Assembly: GCF_013087525.1 (NCBI RefSeq) | Contig: NZ_JABFCS010000001.1 | Coordinates: 3,410,001 to 3,474,000, forward strand | Reading direction: 5' to 3' | DNA: 64,000 nucleotides | Source: Ramlibacter montanisoli | GTDB lineage: Bacteria > Pseudomonadota > Gammaproteobacteria > Burkholderiales > Burkholderiaceae_C | Shown: piece after piece, positions 48,850 to 58,471 of the stretch | How the letters are laid out: the number at the start of each line of letters is the position of its first letter | How positions within the stretch are numbered: position 1 is the stretch's first letter | The notes under the pieces: generated by a model | Seen by the model: the letters and a program-made list of their open reading frames with translations, nothing else | What the model was told of the DNA's origin: nothing | Databases searched by the model: none | Program-made: the position numbers and the translations under genes

Positions 48850-50199
48850 TCACGCGGCCGCCTCGATGCGCGCGATCAGGCCGCTGCGGTCCTGGCGGTT
48901 GCGCAGCGTGAGCAGCAGGCCCGAGCGCTGCGCGGCCGCCTGCGCGATCGCCAGGCCGAGGCCGCTGCCGTTGACGCCGTTGCCCGGCACGCGGAAGAAG
49001 CGGTCGAACACGCGCGGCAGCATCTCCTGCGGGATGCCCGGTCCGGTGTCCACCACCTCCACGGCGACGCGGCCCTGGTCCTGCAGCAGGCGCACGTCGA
49101 CCACGCCGCCTTCGGGCGTGTAGCGCAGGGCGTTCTCGATCAGGTTGTCCAGCAGGCTGCGCAGGTCGCCGGCGGCGCAATGCAGCGGGATCGGCGCGTT
49201 CTGCTCGTTGCCGACGAACCCCAGGTCGATGCCGCGCTGGTCGGCCAGGCCGATCAGCGTGTTCATGCTCTCGCGCAGCTGCGTGCGCAGGTCCACGATG
49301 GCGGGCCCGTCGGCACCGGCGGCCTCCTGCCGCGACAGGCGCAGCAGCTGGTCCACCAGGCGCTGCGCGCGCCGCACGCCGGCCTCGAGCTGGCCGAAGC
49401 GGTCGGCGGCCTCGACGCAGTTGACATGCTGGCGCATGTTCTCCACCTGCAGGCCGATGGCTGCGATCGGCGTGCGCAGTTCGTGCGCGGCGTCCTGCAC
49501 GAAGCGCCGTTGCGTCGCGAAGGCGTCGCGCAGCCGCCGCAGCAGGCTGTTGAAGGACTGCACCAGCGGCTCGATCTCGCTCGGGATGTTCTTCACCGAC
49601 AGCTCGGAGATGGTGTGCTCGTCCTGCTGCGCGGCCTGGCGGCCGATGTCCTGCAGCGCACGCGACATCGCGCGCGCCACGCACCACAGGGCGAACATCG
49701 ACAGCGGGATCAGCAGCAGGATGGGCGCGATCGCCGCGCCGGCGCGCTCCGCGGCGAGCTTGGCGCGGAAGCCCTCGCTCTGCACCACCTGCACGGCCTG
49801 GCTGCCCGGCTGGTAGGCCGGCAGGGTGTACACCCGCCAGCTGCGGCCGTCCTGCTCCACGTCGTGGAAGCCGGGCGTGGCCTGCAGGCCGAGCTTCAGC
49901 TCCGGCCAGGTCGTCACCTTGGGGGCGCCGCCGACGTCGTAGGTCTGCACGACGTAGGCACCCCACTTGAAGACGCGTTCGGCGTCGAGCGACGCCGGCT
50001 GCGCGCCGCGGTTGTCGGACAGCGCAGTGGCCAGCTGCTGCATCTGTTCGTCCATGAACATGTTGACCATGCGCGAGAACGACCAGTAGGAGACGACCGC
50101 GCCGATGGTGCCCACCGCCAGGAACAGCGGCACCAGCCAGAGCATCAGCGCGCGCCGGATCGAGCACATCGGCCCGTTGGGGAAGACCTGCCATTTCAT
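48850..50199 (-). CDS. QseC/TctE-type sensor histidine kinase
   Basis: A 449-residue sensor with two membrane helices (LMLWLVPLFLAVGTIGAVVSYW and APILLLIPLSMFALWCVA), a periplasmic domain of about 125 residues, HAMP-like linker, H-box FVQDAAHELRTPIAAIGLQ and ATPase motifs LLDNLIENALRYTPEGG, DTGPGIP and GSGLGLAIAQAAAQR. It overlaps the regulator gene by 4 bases. The signal is unknown. Confidence 0.93.
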   Translation of the reverse strand: MKWQVFPNGPMCSIRRALMLWLVPLFLAVGTIGAVVSYWSFSRMVNMFMDEQMQQLATALSDNRGAQPASLDAERVFKWGAYVVQTYDVGGAPKVTTWPELKLGLQATPGFHDVEQDGRSWRVYTLPAYQPGSQAVQVVQSEGFRAKLAAERAGAAIAPILLLIPLSMFALWCVARAMSRALQDIGRQAAQQDEHTISELSVKNIPSEIEPLVQSFNSLLRRLRDAFATQRRFVQDAAHELRTPIAAIGLQVENMRQHVNCVEAADRFGQLEAGVRRAQRLVDQLLRLSRQEAAGADGPAIVDLRTQLRESMNTLIGLADQRGIDLGFVGNEQNAPIPLHCAAGDLRSLLDNLIENALRYTPEGGVVDVRLLQDQGRVAVEVVDTGPGIPQEMLPRVFDRFFRVPGNGVNGSGLGLAIAQAAAQRSGLLLTLRNRQDRSGLIARIEAAA

Positions 50200-50873
50200 G
50201 ATGCGACTCCCATCGTGCCGCCGGTCACGCGCCAGCCCAGCCCGCGCACGTTGCGGATGGTGTCGGGACCGAGCTTGCGCCGCATGCCGTGGATCAAGAC
50301 GTCGACGGCGTTGCTGCTCACCTCTTCGCCCCAGCCGTAGATGCGGTTCTCCAGCTGCTCGCGCGAGAGGATCGCGCCCGGGCGCTCCAGCAGTGCGTGC
50401 AGCAGCGCGAATTCGCGTGCGGAGAGCTGGGCCCGTTCGCCCTGCACCAGCACTTCGCGGGTGGTCAGGTCCAGCTGCACGGCCGCATTGCCGATCAGCG
50501 AGTGGGCACTGCCGTCGCGGCGGCGGATCACGGCGCGCATGCGCGCCAGCAGCTCGCGCATCTCGTAGGGCTTGAGCAGGTAGTCGTCGGCGCCGAGGTC
50601 CAGGTTCTCCACGCGGTCGTCCAGGCCGTCGCGCGCGGTCAGCACCAGCACCGGCGTGGCGTCGCCGCGGCTGCGGGCATGGCGCAGCACTTCCACGCCA
50701 TCGCGCTTGGGCAGGCCGAGATCGAGCAGCACGCAGGCGTAGTCGCCGTCCGCCCAGGCGCTCTGCGCCAGCAGTCCGTCCTTGACCCAGTCGACCGACC
50801 AGCCCTGCGCGGACAGCGCCTCGCGCAGGCTGTGCCCGATCATTTCGTCGTCTTCCACCAACAGCACACGCAT
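50196..50873 (-). CDS. QseB-type OmpR-family response regulator
   Basis: A 225-residue regulator. The receiver has EDDEMIG, the phospho-aspartate in VLLDLGLPKRDG and the lysine in YLLKPYE. The winged-helix output domain has LSAREFALLHALLERPG, RIYGWGEEVSSNAVDVLIHGMRRKLG and VRGLGWRVTG. It is the first gene of the pair; TTAT and TTAG 11 bases apart (50917, 50928) upstream suggest autoregulation. Confidence 0.95.
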   Translation of the reverse strand: MRVLLVEDDEMIGHSLREALSAQGWSVDWVKDGLLAQSAWADGDYACVLLDLGLPKRDGVEVLRHARSRGDATPVLVLTARDGLDDRVENLDLGADDYLLKPYEMRELLARMRAVIRRRDGSAHSLIGNAAVQLDLTTREVLVQGERAQLSAREFALLHALLERPGAILSREQLENRIYGWGEEVSSNAVDVLIHGMRRKLGPDTIRNVRGLGWRVTGGTMGVAS

Positions 50874-51203
50874 AGACGCCCTCCAGCGGCGAGGCCTGAA
50901 GCTTAGGAGACCAGTCTTATCCCTGCGTTAGGTGGGGCGCTGCAACAGTCCGCAGAGCCGTTCGTCCAACGAGGGTTTACCCGCCCGTCCCCGTACCCTT
51001 GCCGTTCATCGCCGCCACGCCCTCCGGAAGAGGCATGAATGTGACAAAACGTGTATCCGGCATCCGCTCGTCCTTGTAAGTCTTTGATTTAGCTGACGCG
51101 GCACGTTGCAAGACGTTACTTATCCACCTACATTCCTAACCACGGTAGGGGAGATGCCTAACCGCCACTAGCCACCTCGTTAACTTTAAAGGAGTCGTTG
51201 GAA
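50874..51203. other. 330-base divergent control region between the QseB-like gene and the pilus operon
   Basis: There is no gene here. On the QseB side TTAGG (50903), TTAT (50917) and TTAG (50928) resemble the array at 48807-48843. On the pilus side are a sigma-70 promoter (51106-51134) and CCTAACC twice at 51135 and 51157, 22 bases (two helical turns) apart. The region is more AT-rich than its surroundings. Confidence 0.6.
51106..51134 (+). promoter_or_regulatory. Promoter of the chaperone-usher operon
   Basis: TTGCAA (51106-51111), a 17-base spacer and TACATT (51129-51134). It predicts a leader of about 60 bases before the first pilin gene. Confidence 0.6.
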
Positions 51204-51722
51204 ATGAAAAAACTGAGCCTGATCGCCGCCGCCCTGGTCCTTGCCAGCTCCGGCGCCTCCGCTGCCAGCGTGAGCGACAGCTTCGACGTGTCCGTCACGC
51301 TCACCAGCGCCTGCTCGGTGACGACCGCCGCTGCCGACATCGCGATGACGTACACCGCTTTCGCCCTGGTCGCGTCCACGGGCAGCGCCAACACGACCTT
51401 CTCGTGCACCCGCGGCCTGACGCCCACCTTCCAGTTTGACACCGCGGCAGCCGGCGCCACCTCTTCCGCCGCCGACGGCACCGTCGGCAACACGATCACC
51501 AGCGAAGGCGTGCTCAAGGGCCTGCTGTACACGCTGTCGGCCACCGTGCCCACCAAGTCCGCGGGTACCGCGGCCAGCGCCGGTGCCGGCGGCACCGGTG
51601 GCAGCATCGGCACGGCCGACACCTACTCGCTGACGATCAACGCCGCCATCCCGGCCGGCCAGGCGGGCAGCGGCGCGTCCGGCGCTGCCAACCAGGCGCG
51701 CACGCTGATCATCACGTACTGA
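51204..51722 (+). CDS. Csu-type major pilin subunit (spore coat U domain)
   Basis: A 172-residue exported protein: signal peptide MKKLSLIAAALVLASSGASA, then an SCPU/Csu pilin fold with CSVTTAAADIAMTYTAFA, a disulfide pair (CSV and CTRG) and the C-terminal donor strand end ARTLIITY. AAAGGAG lies 10 bases before the ATG and 4-5 before a TTG at 51198. It is the first gene of the archaic chaperone-usher operon and probably the shaft subunit. Confidence 0.88.
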   Translation: MKKLSLIAAALVLASSGASAASVSDSFDVSVTLTSACSVTTAAADIAMTYTAFALVASTGSANTTFSCTRGLTPTFQFDTAAAGATSSAADGTVGNTITSEGVLKGLLYTLSATVPTKSAGTAASAGAGGTGGSIGTADTYSLTINAAIPAGQAGSGASGAANQARTLIITY

Positions 51723-51780
51723 GCATTGAAACCGGCGCCTCCACGAGAAATGCTCGCGGGGCGCCTCGCGCCAGGCCACC

Positions 51781-52224
51781 ATGACCTCACCAAGCTCCTT
51801 CCTCCAGCGCCAGCCGCCGCTGCTGCGCGCCGCCCTCGCGGCGGCCGCTGCGGGGCTGTGCCTGGTGGCGGATCCGGCGACGGCGGGGCAGGCGGGAGCG
51901 AACTTCCAGATCAGTGTGACGCTGATGCCCTCCGGCTCCAACAGCTGCACGACGGCCACCGGCACCAATGCGCCGCAGGTGACCTGCCGGCCCACGGTGG
52001 TCGGCACGCCGACGACGGGCACGGGCAACCGGCCGGCCGGATCGACCGTCCTGGCCCCGCGGCAGCGCGAACCGGCGCTGCGGGTGGCCGGCGAGATGGT
52101 CGAAATCAACGAAGAAAACCACTACGCGTGGGCCGAGAGCAACTACTTCGCGCTCGGTGAATACTCTTCGCGGCTGATCGTGGCCGGACGCATCGAATAC
52201 GTCGAGTTGACGGTCTCCTGGTGA
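51781..52224 (+). CDS. Minor Csu-type pilin subunit
   Basis: A 147-residue exported protein: signal peptide about 1-35, then GANFQISVTLMPSGSNSCTTA with CRPTVVGTP and the end GRIEYVELTVSW. Its size, cysteine pair and place between the major pilin and the chaperone suggest a minor subunit such as CsuA or CsuB, but similarity is weak. Confidence 0.7.
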   Translation: MTSPSSFLQRQPPLLRAALAAAAAGLCLVADPATAGQAGANFQISVTLMPSGSNSCTTATGTNAPQVTCRPTVVGTPTTGTGNRPAGSTVLAPRQREPALRVAGEMVEINEENHYAWAESNYFALGEYSSRLIVAGRIEYVELTVSW

Positions 52225-52262
52225 GTTAAGCTGTCCAGCTGCTCCCACCTCGAGTCCCCGCG

Positions 52263-52986
52263 ATGAAGCATTCCATCCAAGCGGCCCTCCTGCTGGCCGC
52301 AGCCGCCGCCTGCACCCTGCCGGCCGGCGCCGCCCAGTTCACCATCACGCCCGTGCGCATCTTCATGACGCCCCGCGACCGCGCGGTGGCCGTCACGGTG
52401 ACCAACGACAGCGACGACGAGGTCGTGATGCAGGCGGACCTGTACAGCTGGAAGCAGAAGCCGGACGGCACGGACGACCTGGCGCTCACGGAGGACCTGA
52501 TCCTCACGCCCCCGATCCTGAAGCTCGCGCCGCGCGCGCGGCAGGTGGTGCGGCTGGCGCGTCTTTCGCCGCCGCCTGCCGGCGTGCAGCAGACCTACCG
52601 CCTGATCATGCGCGAAGTCCCCGAAGCCCGCAGCAGCGACAAGCTGCGCTGCAGGTGGCGCTGGCCTTCTCGCTGCCGGTCTTCATCAGCCCGCCGGGGT
52701 CAAGCGCGACCTGCAATGCGGCCTGGAACGCGTGGCGGCCGACACGGTGCGCGCCGTGTGCACGAACGCGGGCAACGCATACGCGCAGATCCGCGCGATC
52801 GAGGTGCTCGACGCGCGCGGCATCAAGGTCGCGGCGCGGGAATCGGGCGGCTACCTGCTGCCTTCCATCAAGCGGTCCTTCGAGCTCAAGGGGTCGGAGG
52901 GAAGGATCGCCGCCGGCAGCGTCAAGCTCCAGGTTGCCCTCGACGACGGCAGCCTGCAGGCTTTCGACGCGACCTTGCCACAATGA
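52263..52986 (+). CDS. csuC: Archaic pilus periplasmic chaperone (CsuC-like), two frameshifts
   Basis: About 241 residues: signal peptide, then the PapD-type fold: FTITPVRIFMTPRDRAVAVTVTNDSD, LILTPPILKLAPRARQVVRLARL and TYRLIMREVPE. The reading frame changes twice, with one base missing near 52646-52650 (restores LQVALAFSLPVFISPPG) and one G near 52696-52699 (restores GVKRDLQCGLERVAADTVRA). It overlaps the usher start. Confidence 0.9.
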
Positions 52987-55357
52987 TCCGGCCCAGGGCA
53001 TGCACCATCATGGCGGCTGTCCTCCTGCAAGCGGCCCTGGCCACCGGAACATTCGCCCAGACCACGCGACCTGACACGCCCGCGGGCGCCCTGCCGGTCC
53101 AGGACCGGATCGTGCCCCTGGAGGCCACCGTCAACGGCGCGCGCGCCGGCGGCTGGCCCTTCGTCGAGCGCGAAGGCAACCTGTACGTGGGAGCCGATGC
53201 GATCGAGGAGTGGCGCCTCCGCATGCCGGGCGACCTGCCGCCGATCCGCGTGCGCGGCGCGCAGTTCTATCCGCTGGCCGCCTTCCCCGGCTACAACGCG
53301 CGCGTGAACTACACCACCTTGACGGTGGAACTGACCTTCTCGCCCGACGCCTTCACCGGCACGCGCCTGACCATGGAACGCGAACTGCAGCGGCCCAAGC
53401 CGAGCGCCGTGCTGCCCAGCGTCTTCGTCAACTACGACCTGAACTACCAGCGCTCGGCCACCCGCGGCAACCTGACGGCCACCGACGTCGGCGCGCTGCT
53501 GGAGCTGGGCGCATCCAGCGAGCTGGGCGTGTTCACCACCAGCGAAGTGGGCCGCAACCTGACCCGCGGCGTTCCGGGGCAGCCGCGCGAGTGGCTGCGG
53601 CTGGAATCGACCTTCACCCGCAACTTCCCCGAACGGAACCTGTCGCTGCGCCTGGGCGACAGCAGCACCCGCGTCGGCCTGTGGGGACGCAACGTGTACT
53701 ACGGCGGCTTCCAGCTGGGGACCAACTTCGCGCTCTCCCCGGCTTCCTCACGCAGCCCCTGCCGCTGCTGGCGGGCGTCTCCTCCGCCCCTTCCACCGTG
53801 GAGCTGTACGTGAACGACGTGCTGCGCAAGGTCTCGCAGGTGCCCACGGGCCCTTTCGTGGTGGACAACAACCTGGGCCTCACCGGCAGCGGCGAGGCGC
53901 GCCTGGTCGTGCGCGACGTGCTGGGCCGTGAAGTGGTGATCGTGCAGCCCTTCTTCACCAGCGCCCAGCTGCTCGCCCCGGGGCTCAACGACTGGAGCGT
54001 CGAAGCCGGCTACCTGCGCGAGAACCTCGGACTGACCAACGCCGACTATGGCCAGCGCTTCGCCAGCGGCACCTGGCGGCGCGGCGTGACCGACCTGGTG
54101 ACGCTGGAGGGCCGCGCCGAATGGACGCGTGCGCAGCGCACGGCCGGCGCCGGCGCCATCGTCGCCCTGCCGGGCGATTACCTGGTACGGGGCACCGTCG
54201 CGCGCAGCATGCACGACCGCGTGGGCGACGGCGCCTTCGCCCTGCTGGGCATGGAGCGGCAATGGGTGCACACGGCGCTCACGATGCAGCTGCTCGGCGC
54301 CTCGCGAGGCTACCGCGAGCTCGGGACCAACGAGCTGCAGCTGCCCACGCGGCGCCAGCTCGCCGCCAACCTCACGCACCACATGGGCAACAGTTCCATG
54401 GGCGTCGGCTTCGCCCGCATCGACCGCTACGACGCAGCCGCCGTGACCACCGTGAGCCTCAACCTGGGGCACCGCTTCGACAAGGCCGCCTCGCTCAACG
54501 CCAACCTGAGCAAGGTGCTCGGGCAGTCGAACGGCACCTCCTTCGGCGTGACGCTGCAGGTGCCGCTGGAGAACAACCGCTTCGCTTCCGCCTCCTACAG
54601 CACCCGCGGCGGCGTGCACGACTTCTATGCCACGGCGGCGGAATTCTCCGGCGAGCGCAGCCCAGTCGGCTGGCGCGTGCTGGGCGGCCGCCTCAACCGC
54701 GAGGAACACGGCGAGGCCGGTGTCGAATACTCCGGGCAGTACGGCCGCGTGTATTCGGACGTGAGCGCCTCGCCGTCCCAGCACTCGCTGCGGCTGGGCG
54801 CATCGGGCGGCATGGCGGCGGCGGCCAGCCGCGTCTTCTTCACCCGCCGGCTGGACCAGAGCTTCGCGGTGGCCGAGCTCAAGGGCTATCCGGGCATCGG
54901 CGTCGGCCTGGGCTCCAACACGCTCGCGACCACGGACGCGGGCGGCGTGGCCTTCATCCCCTTCCTGAGCGCCTACCAGGCCAACCAGGTGCGGCTGAAC
55001 GCGCAGGACCTTCCGATCAGCGTGGACCTCGACTCCATCGAGCGCACGGTGGTGCCGTCCTGGCGCAGCGCGGTGAAGGTGGACTTCCCGGTGCGCGGCG
55101 GCCGCGCCGCGGTGGTGAAGATCCACCAGGAAGACGGCGAGCCGGTGCCCGCGGGCGCCGTGGTGCACGTGCGCGGCCAGCAGGAGGACGTCTTCGTGGG
55201 CCGCCGCGGGGAAGCCTTCGTGCCCGGCCTGCAGCCGGCCAACGAGGTCGAAGTGCGCTGGCGCGGTTCCGTTTGCGCGTTCACCCTCGCGCTGCCGCCC
55301 GCCGCGAACGACGAGATCCTGCGCCTGGGGCCGGTCACCTGCCGGAGGAACCGATGA
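52983..55357 (+). CDS. csuD: Archaic pilus outer-membrane usher (CsuD-like), one frameshift
   Basis: About 791 residues: signal peptide, N-terminal chaperone-binding region (LPLEATVNGARAGGWPFVEREGNLYV in part), usher beta-barrel and plug (VELYVNDVLRKVSQVPTGPFVV, RLVVRDVLGREVVIVQPFF), and C-terminal domains ending LRLGPVTCRRNR. One base is missing near 53737-53740, restoring ALSPGFLTQPLPLLAGVSS. It overlaps the chaperone gene and the tip-subunit gene by 4 bases each. Confidence 0.93.
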
Positions 55358-56192
55358 AGACCTGCTGGACCCGCCTGCTGTTCGCGCTGCTGATGCTGCT
55401 GGCCTTGCCGGGCGCGCGCGCGGCCATCACCTGCACCATCGGCACGCCCGGGGTGTCGATCAACTACGTCAACGGCACGACCATGAGCGTGCAGACCTAC
55501 TTCACGGTCAGCTGCACGCGCACCAGCACGGGCGACCCGAACAACGTCAACTACGACGTGCAGGCGGACAACGGCCTGTATCCCAACGGCCAGAACAACA
55601 ATGCCAAGCTCGGCACCGCGACCCTGCGCTACGACGTCTTCACCAGTGCCGCGTGCAACAACACCTGGAAAGGCAATCGCAAGATCAGCGACTCGATTTC
55701 CTGGACGGGCAATGCAACCGGCACCATCACCAAGCAGACCGCCTACTGGGCCTGCATCGTCACCCCGGCGACGGCGACCACGGCCGGCACCTATACCGAC
55801 AGCGTCGGCCTGACGATGACCTACGGCGCGGCCAGCAGCGTGGCCCTCGGGACGATGTCGGTTGCCATCTACGCGCCGGCCCTGTGCACGATGGTGACGC
55901 CCGCCGCCAACCTGAACCTCACTTATGCGGCCTTCGGCCCGCAGGTGTCGCAGAGCACCAGCTTCGCCGTCACCTGCACCAGCGGCATGCCCTACACGTG
56001 GCGACCGACGTGACCGACAACGTGATCACGGGCCTGCGCTACTCGCTGGTCCTGAGCGCGAATGCGGGCAACGGCACCGGGGCGCCGCAGACCTACGGCA
56101 TCACGGCCACCTTCCCGGCGGGCCAGGCCGGCACCTGCGCCGGCGCCATCTGCAACGCGACCCAGGCGCACACGCTGACCATCACATACTGA
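55354..56192 (+). CDS. csuE: Two-domain Csu pilus tip subunit (CsuE-like), one frameshift
   Basis: About 279 residues: signal peptide (LLFALLMLLALPGARA), a first SCPU-like domain (ITCTIGTPGVSINYVNGTT in part ... SVALGTMSVAIYAPALC) and a second, pilin-like domain ending AHTLTITY. The two-domain plan is that of the Csu tip adhesin. One base missing near 55996-55998 gives a false stop; restoring it reads SGMPYTVATDVTDNVITG. Confidence 0.88.
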
Positions 56193-56207
56193 GGGCGCAG
56201 CGGAGGA

Positions 56208-56587
56208 TCAGACCGCGCCGGGCGGGACGGCCGTGGTGACGTCCGTGGCGGCGGCCGGGCCTTCGCCGTATTCGTTGGCCGCGCCGCTGGGCTGCACCAG
56301 GAAGTAGATCAGCACGGCCCAGCCCAGGAAGGGAATGAGCCACAGCAGCTGGAACCAGCCGCTCTTGCCGATGTCGTGCATGCGGCGCGCGCCCACGGCC
56401 AGGGAGGGCAGCAGCAGCGCCAGGTTGACCAGCATGCCGATGATGGCCAGCCCCAGGATGTTGAAGACCATGCCGACCGCGAAGCAGGCCAGCGCGAACA
56501 CCACCAGTACTCGGAGCGGCCGGCACGCCCGTTGAAGTCGGCGTACTTGTCGCGAACGCAGCGGATGACGGATTGCTTGAAGTCCAT
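56208..56587 (-). CDS. DUF805 membrane protein, one frameshift
   Basis: About 126 residues: MDFKQSVIRCVRDKYADFNGRAGRSEYW starts a DUF805 protein (in two parts), with four hydrophobic helices including ACFAVGMVFNILGLAIIGML and ARRMHDIGKSGWFQLLWLIPFLG. One base is missing near 56499-56508. GAAGGGA precedes the ATG. It is convergent with the pilus operon; the function is unknown. Confidence 0.85.
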
Positions 56588-56675
56588 GATTCCCTTCCTC
56601 TGTGTAATGGCGTCGTGATGATACGGAGAGGGGTGCGGAACGCAAGGAAAGGGGCCCGGCACCATGGCGGGAGCG

Positions 56676-57428
56676 CTACAAGTTGGCATCCCAGTCGGAT
56701 CGGTCACGAACCGCGGCGCGCAGGTGCAGCAAGGCCTGCTTGTGGATCTGGGAAATCCGGCCCTTGGTGAGCCGCAGGCTGGCCGCGATCTCGTCGAAGG
56801 GCATTTCCTGCAGGTAGTGGTTGCGGATCACGGTGCGCTCCTGCGGCGCCAGCGCGTCGACGGCGCGCAGCAGGCGCTCGCGCGCCTGGCGCAGCGCGTG
56901 GCTCTGGTAGAACGGGATGGCCGTGGCGGCTTCCGTGTTCTCGATCATCGCCGTTCCATCGAGCATCCAGCACAGCGCCAGGCCGATGCCGACGTCCGAC
57001 ACGAAGCGCATCAGCTGCTCGGGCTGCTGCGGTGCCGCTCCGCCGGCTTCCTGCGCCAGCGATTTCAGGTCCTGCATCCGGTCGGCGCGCAGGCGCTGGC
57101 GCGCCGCGATCTGCTGCTGCTTCTCGGTCAGCCTCTCCAGCCCGTTGAGGATCGCTCCGTGCATGCGCCGCGCCGCGAAGGTCCGGAACTGCACGCCGCG
57201 CGCCGGGTCGTAGCGGTCCATCGCCTCCAGCAATCCGACCGAGGCGTATTGAAGGTAATCGCCGAACTCGATCTCATCGTGGAAACGGCGCGAGTAGTAC
57301 GAAGCCGCCACCACCTTCGCATAAGGCATGTGCATGGCCAGCAGCGCATCGCGCGCGCCGGTGTCCGCGCCGTCACGCAGCCGCTTCCACAGCGCGCTTT
57401 CCTGAATGGCCGCTACGACGGTGCCCAT
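56676..57428 (-). CDS. FliA/WhiG-type sigma factor
   Basis: A 250-residue sigma factor of the sigma-28 group. Region 2 is LLAMHMPYAKVVAASYYSRRFHDEIEFGDYLQYASVGLLEAMDRYDP in pieces, with QFRTFAARRMHGAILNGLERL. Region 4 is LAPQERTVIRNHYLQEMPFDEIAASLRLTKGRISQIHKQALLHL in pieces. Region 3 is divergent. No flagellar genes other than the FliQ-like gene just upstream are near, so it is either the remote flagellar sigma factor or a specialised one. Confidence 0.85.
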   Translation of the reverse strand: MGTVVAAIQESALWKRLRDGADTGARDALLAMHMPYAKVVAASYYSRRFHDEIEFGDYLQYASVGLLEAMDRYDPARGVQFRTFAARRMHGAILNGLERLTEKQQQIAARQRLRADRMQDLKSLAQEAGGAAPQQPEQLMRFVSDVGIGLALCWMLDGTAMIENTEAATAIPFYQSHALRQARERLLRAVDALAPQERTVIRNHYLQEMPFDEIAASLRLTKGRISQIHKQALLHLRAAVRDRSDWDANL

Positions 57429-57434
57429 GCGCGT

Positions 57435-57641
57435 TCAATGGAAGGAGCCGACCAGGGCCTTCAGCACCAGCGACCAGCCGTCCACCAGCACGAACATCAG
57501 CACCTTGAGCGGAAGGGCGACAGTGGTCGGAGGCATCATGACGAGCCCCACCAGCATGGTGATCCCCAGGATCGGCAGGCACACCAGCAGTCCCGTCCAG
57601 AACAGGTCCGCGGTCATCTTCAATGCGAGGTCGCTGTGCAC
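57435..57641 (-). CDS. Short FliQ-like membrane protein
   Basis: A 68-residue protein with two hydrophobic helices: HSDLALKMTADLFWTGLLVC with LPILGITMLVGLV, then LPLKVLMFVLVDGWSLVLKALVGSF. It follows the FliQ/EscS pattern (two helices, a K in the second helix lead) but lacks about eight residues of the conserved loop between them (QAATQIQE in FliQ), and is shorter than the usual 89. GTG at 57641 has GGAG upstream; a TTG at 57668 is the alternative. It ends 6 bases before the FliA-like start. Confidence 0.6.
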   Translation of the reverse strand: MHSDLALKMTADLFWTGLLVCLPILGITMLVGLVMMPPTTVALPLKVLMFVLVDGWSLVLKALVGSFH

Positions 57642-57776
57642 AGGGGCTCCGGCAAGAGGTGGGAGCAAACTGTGCGCCGGGCTCGGGGAACTGTTTAGTG
57701 CTGCGCGTCACAGCTTCCGGATCCAATCGAACCTCATCCGAATGAGGGTCGGATCGCGTGCCAGGAATCTGCATTT

Positions 57777-57795
57777 CATTCAGCGCCCATTCACC
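57777..57795 (+). promoter_or_regulatory. Secreted-protein box 1
   Basis: CATTCAGCGCCCATTCACC: two CATTCA units 11 bases apart, 10 bases before a CAAACT -10-like box and 52 bases before the start codon of the gene at 57848. Confidence 0.7.
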
Positions 57796-57847
57796 GACCC
57801 GCTCGCAAACTCACCTCCACGTTCAACCAACCTGTGTGAGGTGACCC

Positions 57848-58352
57848 ATGAAATCCACTCTCCGTTCCAAGATCGCCGCCGCCGCGATGCTGCTGGTGCC
57901 CGTGGGCGCCATGCTGGCCGTGACGCCCGCCTCCGCCGAACACCGTGACGGCTATTCCGACCGCGGCCACGGCTACGGCCACGACCGCGATCGCTTCCGG
58001 CGACAACCGCGCCCCGCGCATCTTCGACGTGACGCCGGACCACGGCGAGCAGGTCAGCGAGCGTGGCTGGACGCGCATCTCCGCCCGCTTCTTCGACCGT
58101 GGCACCGGCGTGGCCGCCGTCAGCCTGCGCGTGGACGGCCGCGACGTGACCAGCCATGCCCGCGTGGACGGCGACGACATCCGCTACGCCGAGAACCTGC
58201 GCCCGGGCCGCCACTTCGCGGAACTGGTGGTGCGTGACCACGCCGGCAACACCTCGCGCCGCGCCTGGGTGTTCGACGTGGCCAACGACGTGCGCAACCA
58301 CGGCTACGGCTACGGCCGCGACGGCGGCTACGGCCAGCCGCAGCGCTGGTAA
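57848..58352 (+). CDS. Small secreted protein with Ig-like domain, one frameshift
   Basis: About 167 residues: signal peptide MKSTLRSKIAAAAMLLVPVGAM..., a Gly/Tyr/His/Arg-rich stretch (DRGHGYGHDRDR) and an Ig-like domain (RAPRIFDVTPDHGEQVSERGWTRISARF in pieces; ENLRPGRHFAELVVRDHAGNTSRR) followed by a GYGYGRDGGYGQ tail. One extra base near 57995-58001 breaks it. The paralogue at 58472 shares the same start, plan and upstream box. Confidence 0.78.
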
Positions 58353-58401
58353 GCCGGGCTGGCCGGGCGGGTGGGCCCCGCCCGGCCGCCGATCTGCGTT
58401 C

Positions 58402-58420
58402 CATTCAGGCTGCGTTCACC
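58402..58420 (+). promoter_or_regulatory. Secreted-protein box 2
   Basis: CATTCAGGCTGCGTTCACC, with the same CAAACT 10 bases downstream as box 1; 51 bases before the start codon at 58472. Confidence 0.7.
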
Positions 58421-58471
58421 CTCCCGGGCGCAAACTGGTTTCCATCGCAATCCGACCTTCCAGAGGTGCAC

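Noticed and set aside
51119-51127. DnaA box TTATCCACC upstream of the pilus operon
   Set aside because: It is a single near-match inside the promoter spacer with no replication-related context.
50940-51203. Cyclic-di-GMP riboswitch in the pilus leader
   Set aside because: The conserved GEMM core elements could not be found.
57642-57720. Sigma-28-type promoter (TAAA-N15-GGCGCACA) upstream of the FliQ-like gene
   Set aside because: The -10 matches GCCGATAA at only about half of its positions.
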